Source of the DNA: JANOZM01 sp031429355
Lineage (GTDB): Bacteria > Pseudomonadota > Gammaproteobacteria > Burkholderiales > Burkholderiaceae_E
Direction: 5' to 3'
DNA length: 64,000 nt
Assembly (NCBI GenBank): GCA_031429355.1
Contig: JANOZM010000013.1
Coordinates: 434,001-498,000, forward strand
The notes under the pieces are model-generated. The model ran no database searches and was not told the origin of the DNA. It saw nothing but the letters and a program-made list of their open reading frames with translations. Below are positions 60,246 through 64,000 of the stretch, one piece after another (within the stretch, counting starts at the first letter, position 1; every line of letters starts with the position of its first letter). Position numbers and translations under genes: made by a program.

Positions 60246-61166
60246 TTAAGAACTTTTTACGGCTTTAGCTGCATTTGGACGAATTAATACAATAAGAATA
60301 GCGCAAATTATTAACGCTAAAGCGACGTAGTCGGCTGTTTTTGGTTGCTCGCCTAATACCCACTGCGAAGAAAATACACCAAGCACTGGAATAAACATTA
60401 CCGATAGAGTGCTGGCAGTTGGCGGCAATACGGTCGCCAATTTAAACCAAGCAAGTTGACAAAAACCAAACACAATAAAAGCGTTATAGATAATTGCAAA
60501 CCATTCCGTATTGTTAGGCCAGCGGACGATTTGCGAGCGTTCAAAAAAGAATACAAATAATAAGCACCAAACAGTAGTAATCGCCAGAGACCAAAACATT
60601 AAAACGGTTAAAGGGGTTTGTAACTTGCGTCGCCGCATTAAATGCGTTCCGTAGCCCCAAAATGCCGCCGCTGAAAGCATAAGCACCAAACCTAATGGCC
60701 GGCCTGCCATGCTATTCAATTCATCTTTTAGTAACAACCCAACGGCTACAGTGGCGAAGGCTACCCCAAGGGATAAGCGAGCACCGAGCCGCTCTTTAAA
60801 AATAAACAAACCAAACAAAGCGGTCCAAATGGGGAGGGTGTAACCCAAAATTGCTGCACGACCCGTCGCTAGTAATTTCACAGCGTAAATAGAGCAGGTG
60901 TACCAAACAATCATATTAGTAAAGGTAAGCCAAAGTAATTCGGGCCAGTGTTTTCTTTCGATGACAAATGATTGCTTTTGGGCTAGCACTGCAACTGCTA
61001 AAACAACCAATCCGCCCAACATGCTACTGGTACGAAAAGTTAACGGTGGAAAATCGATAACGCCTAGTTTTAAGATGGGCCAGTTGACGCCCCAAAATAA
61101 AGTAAGAGCCACCAGCATAGCTAATTGGACGCCAGTTAAAGCCCCACTTGATTTTTCAGTATTCAT
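60246..61166 (-). CDS. EamA/DMT-family permease
   Basis: 306 residues with ten hydrophobic segments in two EamA repeats. The first runs from LAMLVALTLFWGVNWPILKLGV to FGLFIFKERLGARLSLGVAFATVAVGLLL. The second starts at VLMLSAAAFWGYGTHLMRRR and ends VPVLGVFSSQWVLGEQPKTADYVALALIICAILI-like. Possible exporter of small metabolites. The ATG overlaps the stop of the ICMT-like gene upstream by four bases, so the two are one unit. Confidence 0.92.
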   Translation of the reverse strand: MNTEKSSGALTGVQLAMLVALTLFWGVNWPILKLGVIDFPPLTFRTSSMLGGLVVLAVAVLAQKQSFVIERKHWPELLWLTFTNMIVWYTCSIYAVKLLATGRAAILGYTLPIWTALFGLFIFKERLGARLSLGVAFATVAVGLLLKDELNSMAGRPLGLVLMLSAAAFWGYGTHLMRRRKLQTPLTVLMFWSLAITTVWCLLFVFFFERSQIVRWPNNTEWFAIIYNAFIVFGFCQLAWFKLATVLPPTASTLSVMFIPVLGVFSSQWVLGEQPKTADYVALALIICAILIVLIRPNAAKAVKSS

Positions 61167-62482
61167 TTTGCCTTAAGGCGTTGCCACAAATTATTTGATT
61201 CAAACCAATTGCTATAGTCAAGGTAAGCGGGATCTTCTCGCAGGTGAGCTTCTTCGGTCTTTGCCCTTACAAAGTAAGTGATCGAAATGCCTAGCAATAT
61301 GATGCAATTGAGCACGGCTTGCTTGCTTGATAAGGTATTAATCCAAGGTACGTAAATTAGCCACCAGTAAATGTTTTTTGAGATGTACGCTGGGTGACGT
61401 GCAATGCGATAGGGCCCGTGTGTCAAGATTCCGCGATGGGTTAAATTGGAGAAGCGAATGCCAAATGCAACCGTTGCCCAAACATACACACTAAGGCTAA
61501 TTAATATTGCGCTGGCCCAAACCCACTTTAGGTTGGGGTTGCTTAACCACATGTCCCAAAATGTGCCGCCAAGGCGAAAATCGGTTATTGGGAAACCACC
61601 TAAAATAACAAACGGTGGGTAGCAGATTAACGCAGCAAGCCATCCAAGCCAACGCGTGTTGGGCGACCGAATATGTGAGTCAAGTACTTTGAATGTGCTA
61701 GCGTAGCCGATAAGGGCAATCACAATATCGATAGTAAATAGTAGGGGCGTTAATACAAACACCAAGCGAAATAAATTACTCCAAGGGTCAAATGTTTGAA
61801 GCCGAAAAAACTCTAAGTTGTTGGGCAGTATTTGTAGTAAAAAAACAAAAAAGAAACCCTTGATAAACCAACCTAGTAAAAACTGAGCGGCCTTAGTAAA
61901 TGATAGAGGTGGGGAAGAATTGGAACCAAATAATCCAAAGCCTGTTTGAATTGAACGGCCAAAGTGCCAAGCGCTATCGTGTGGCTCGCGCAACCGTTGA
62001 TCTACCCAAACAACGTAAAAGGTACCCAACACCGCGGCTGGCAAAGCAGCGTATAGAAATCCTTTGAAAATCCACTCGTAACCTGTCCGGTAACTAGGTA
62101 CAAAAGCAAACCATCCGGCCATGATTGCCAGAGCACATGCAAACGCTAAAAGTTTACTAACAATTCGCGGCCAATTTTTACCCGCCTTTGCGGTACGCGC
62201 ACTGAGTTCGACCGCAGAATTATCTGCGCGCCACGGTTTTACAAAAAACAATTCCCAAGCAAACATTGCAACCGCTGGCAGGATTAATGCTAACGGTGTT
62301 GCTATTTGCGCTTTTAATTCAAACTGGTTAATCAGCGACAAAGCACAGAGCAGCCCAGCTAAGCCAAACCACCCCGTCCAAGATGAAACTGCCGATTGCG
62401 GCCGGAGCACTTGACTTTTAAAATCCACATTGGCGCGTAGCGGCGATAATTTTAAGGTTTCTGAGCGTCTAGTCTGCGACAT
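61163..62482 (-). CDS. Membrane protein with ICMT/PEMT-like methyltransferase C-terminus
   Basis: 439 residues with about ten hydrophobic segments. The C-terminal ~120 residues hold RGILTHGPYRIARHPAYISKNIYWWLIYVPW and TEEAHLREDPAYLDYSNWF, the SAM-binding signature of isoprenylcysteine carboxyl methyltransferase-like proteins. The N-terminal ~300 residues are an unrecognised multi-helix domain (LLCALSLINQFELKAQIATPLALILPAVAMF and onward). Its substrate is not known; in bacteria such domains modify lipids or small molecules. Confidence 0.8.
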   Translation of the reverse strand: MSQTRRSETLKLSPLRANVDFKSQVLRPQSAVSSWTGWFGLAGLLCALSLINQFELKAQIATPLALILPAVAMFAWELFFVKPWRADNSAVELSARTAKAGKNWPRIVSKLLAFACALAIMAGWFAFVPSYRTGYEWIFKGFLYAALPAAVLGTFYVVWVDQRLREPHDSAWHFGRSIQTGFGLFGSNSSPPLSFTKAAQFLLGWFIKGFFFVFLLQILPNNLEFFRLQTFDPWSNLFRLVFVLTPLLFTIDIVIALIGYASTFKVLDSHIRSPNTRWLGWLAALICYPPFVILGGFPITDFRLGGTFWDMWLSNPNLKWVWASAILISLSVYVWATVAFGIRFSNLTHRGILTHGPYRIARHPAYISKNIYWWLIYVPWINTLSSKQAVLNCIILLGISITYFVRAKTEEAHLREDPAYLDYSNWFESNNLWQRLKAK

Positions 62483-62615
62483 GGTGTCAAGGTTTGTCTA
62501 ATTAAATTCAAGCGTTTTGCTATTGGACGATGTTTGAGAAACAGGTTTGACCCAGTTTGCCTGAAAAACGGACGCACAACTTGCAGTTTGCCCGTAGTTT
62601 GTTCGGTTTGTCGCG

Positions 62616-62645
62616 TTGCGGCCTAGGCCGTGGGCCAGCTATAAT
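62616..62645 (+). promoter_or_regulatory. Promoter of the rpsF operon
   Basis: TTGCGG at 62616-62621 and TATAAT at 62640-62645 are 18 bp apart. The spacer contains the palindrome GGCCTAGGCC (62620-62629). Gap to the rpsF start is 81 bases. Confidence 0.7.
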
Positions 62646-62660
62646 AGGCGGCTTCATTTC

Positions 62661-62690
62661 CTTGCCGCTTGCCGACGCAGTCAGGCGGTT
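62661..62690 (+). promoter_or_regulatory. rpsF leader hairpin, possible S6:S18 regulatory site
   Basis: CCGC (62665-62668) pairs with GCGG (62685-62688). Inside, GAC-GCA-GTC forms a small hairpin with GCC unpaired before it. The known S6:S18 autoregulatory motif uses an apical hairpin and an unpaired CCG next to it, so the placement before rpsF and the shape are suggestive. Not a proven match. Confidence 0.35.
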
Positions 62691-62726
62691 TTCACTTCAA
62701 AGTTAACGAAACCCAAAAGGAGAGTT

Positions 62727-63161
62727 ATGCGTCATTATGAAATAGTTTTTATGGTTCACCCAGATCAAAGCGAGCAAGTACCCGCAATGATCGAGCGATA
62801 CAAGAGCATGGTCGAAAATAATGCTGGATCTGAGCCTGCTGGCACAGAACCCGGAAAAATTCACCGCATGGAAGATTGGGGCCGTCGTCAGTTGGCTTAT
62901 CCAATTGAAAAAGTTGCTAAAGCGCACTATGTTTTGTTAAACATCGAATGCAGCCCAGCAACTTTGGCTGAAATTGAAACAGGTTTCCGTTTTAACGATG
63001 CTGTCTTGCGCCATTTAACCGTAAAAATGAAAAAAGCTGAGACTGGTCAATCGCCAATGCTCAAGCAAATTCAGCGTGAAGAATCACGTAAGACAGTTAC
63101 TGAATCGCCTGCAGCACAACAGCCAGCCCGAGTTTACGAGAAACAACCTGCGAGCGAATAA
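62727..63161 (+). CDS. rpsF: 30S ribosomal protein S6
   Basis: 144 residues from the ATG at 62727, after AAAAGGAGAG; a longer frame upstream is not used. It begins RHYEIVFMVHPDQSEQVPAMIERYKSMVENN. Signature: MEDWGRRQLAYPIEKVAKAHYVLLNIECSP and ETGFRFNDAVLRHLTVKM. The C-terminal ~30 residues (KTVTESPAAQQPARVYEKQ) form a tail longer than in E. coli before processing. First gene of rpsF-priB-rpsR-rplI. Confidence 0.98.
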   Translation: MRHYEIVFMVHPDQSEQVPAMIERYKSMVENNAGSEPAGTEPGKIHRMEDWGRRQLAYPIEKVAKAHYVLLNIECSPATLAEIETGFRFNDAVLRHLTVKMKKAETGQSPMLKQIQREESRKTVTESPAAQQPARVYEKQPASE

Positions 63162-63221
63162 TTTCGCAAGCAAGAATCCGTCAACACAGCTAGCTAAAAC
63201 AACTAAGCTTAGGTAAAACAA

Positions 63222-63557
63222 GTAAACCATTTAATTATTGATGCGCAAGTGCACGAGCTCGACTCGTTGCGCTATAGCCCAGCAGGCCTGCCACTGTTAA
63301 ATATGACGCTGCAACATGAGTCGCAGCAAATTGAAGCCGGTGGATTACGTAGTACCGAATTAACTCTTTCTGCAGTTGCGGCCGGTCCGGTGGCAGTGCA
63401 GTTAAACGCAGCAATAAGTGCTCAAGGTTTGGGCGCTTATTTACAGTGCGAAGGGTTTTTAGCGGCAAAGCGTAATAGAAGTAAAGGCCAAGGCAAAGAT
63501 CAAGCGAGCAAAGCGATGCTCTTGCACATCACAGCTTTTAAAATATTGGAGAAGTAA
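63222..63557 (+). CDS. priB: Primosomal replication protein N (PriB), start codon uncertain
   Basis: A single-strand DNA-binding OB protein between rpsF and rpsR. The clear block is LDSLRYSPAGLPLLNMTLQHES, then LSAVAAGPVAVQLN and CEGFLAAKRNR. The only standard start is GTG at 63249, giving 102 residues, but in-frame residues upstream (NHLIIDAQVHEL) match the usual PriB beginning (MNRL-LDA-V-E). The codon at the expected Met place is GTA at 63222, with AGGT 7 bases before it. ATT codons at 63234 and 63237 are other possibilities. So I give the homology-based start. The extra KGQGKDQASKAM segment near the end is unusual. Confidence 0.8.
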   Translation, partial: VNHLIIDAQVHELDSLRYSPAGLPLLNMTLQHESQQIEAGGLRSTELTLSAVAAGPVAVQLNAAISAQGLGAYLQCEGFLAAKRNRSKGQGKDQASKAMLLHITAFKILEK

Positions 63558-63560
63558 ATC

Positions 63561-63833
63561 ATGGCATTTACGAAACGCAACACAAAAAATCGCCCAAAGC
63601 GAAATACTCAAAGCGCTTTGTTCAAGCGTAAAAAAGTTTGCCGTTTTTCGGCTGACAAAGTTGATCAAATTGACTTTAAAGACATCGATACGCTTAAAGA
63701 CTTTATTACCGAGACTGGCAAAATTATGCCAGCCCGTGTAACCGGAACGACGGCTCGTTATCAGCGCCAGTTAAGTGTAGCAATCGAGCGCGCGCGCTTC
63801 TTAGCCTTGCTGCATTACACCGACCGCCACTAA
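63561..63833 (+). CDS. rpsR: 30S ribosomal protein S18
   Basis: 90 residues. It begins AFTKRNTKNRPKRNTQSALFKRKKVCRFSADKVDQIDFKDIDTLKDFITETGKIMPARVTGTTARYQRQLSVAIERARFLALLHYTDRH, of which KIMPARVTGT and RQLSVAIERARFLALLPY-like are the S18 signature. It binds S6. It follows priB by three bases. Confidence 0.98.
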   Translation: MAFTKRNTKNRPKRNTQSALFKRKKVCRFSADKVDQIDFKDIDTLKDFITETGKIMPARVTGTTARYQRQLSVAIERARFLALLHYTDRH

Positions 63834-63861
63834 ACCGAACCAACGACACTAAGGAAATCAA

Positions 63862-64000
63862 ATGCAAATCATTTTGCTAGAGAAAGTAATCAACCTTGGC
63901 CAGCTGGGTGAAGTGGTCAAAGTTAAAGATGGTTACGCACGTAACTATTTAATCCCACAAGGCAAAGCCAAGCGCGCCACAACGTCTGCTAAAGCAGAGT
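63862..64000 (+). CDS. rplI: 50S ribosomal protein L9, 5' part
   Basis: ATG at 63862 after AAGGAAA. QIILLEKVINLGQLGEVVKVKDGYARNYLIPQGKAKRAT is the L9 N-terminal domain signature (GLGxxGDxVxVKDGYARNYLxPxGKA). The gene runs out of the window after 46 codons. Confidence 0.97.
   Translation, partial: MQIILLEKVINLGQLGEVVKVKDGYARNYLIPQGKAKRATTSAKAE

Noticed and set aside
1..64000. tRNA, rRNA and insertion-sequence genes
   Set aside because: No tRNA-like cloverleaf, rRNA block, transposase frame or terminal repeats were recognised in any gap; short RNA genes could still be missed by eye.

Overview
The window reads as chromosome of a betaproteobacterium, most likely a low-GC member of the Burkholderiales. 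The evidence is gene order: leuC-leuD-leuB-asd-fimV-truA-trpF-trpB-trpA-accD-folC-SPOR-cvpA-purF-metZ in one direction, an rpsF-priB-rpsR-rplI operon, a type II secretion operon whose GspC lacks a PDZ domain, and a Bug/TctC-type solute receptor. Base composition looks moderate, with AT-rich wobble use. No rRNA, tRNA or CRISPR array was found.

Region 1 (1-7.7 kb) is accessory. It opens with what looks like one integron gene cassette: a P-loop kinase gene between two attC-like sites, with no integrase in view. It also holds yceH, a decayed DUF4143-type ATPase, a CcdA antitoxin beside an internally deleted ccdB, a GNAT acetyltransferase, an MFS transporter, an intact-looking brnT-brnA toxin-antitoxin pair with a consensus promoter and a 19-bp palindrome, a DUF3565 protein, a BLUF photoreceptor gene overlapping a second GNAT gene, and a small membrane protein.

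Region 2 (7.7-32.3 kb) is mostly core metabolism: a Bug receptor, aroC, an MFS transporter, an M48 lipoprotein protease, leucine synthesis, asd, fimV, truA, the trpFBA-accD cluster, folate polyglutamylation, SPOR, cvpA, purF and metZ. The unusual part is 24.2-28.0 kb. A divergent FolC/Mur-ligase paralogue with a six-unit 15-bp repeat, and a convergent ATP-grasp ligase, sit between accD and a canonical folC.

Region 3 (32.3-46.4 kb) is mixed: a PAS-GGDEF diguanylate cyclase, a thioesterase, a lone dnaE2 polymerase under a perfect LexA box that touches its start codon, a large unrecognised protein with an HEFGH zincin motif, a small membrane-anchored protein, a PAP2/vanadium-haloperoxidase-like protein with an Asn-Thr hexanucleotide-repeat N-terminus, a class III cyclase with TPRs, and a tetR-thyA-folA operon.

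Region 4 (45.6-59.1 kb) is a type II secretion system: gspC divergent from gspGHIJKLMNDE, then gspF, with two FKBP prolyl isomerases placed before and after gspF. Region 5 (59.1-64 kb) has an aldo/keto reductase, an EamA permease and an ICMT-like membrane protein, and ends in rpsF-priB-rpsR-rplI, cut by the window edge. The priB start codon is anomalous.
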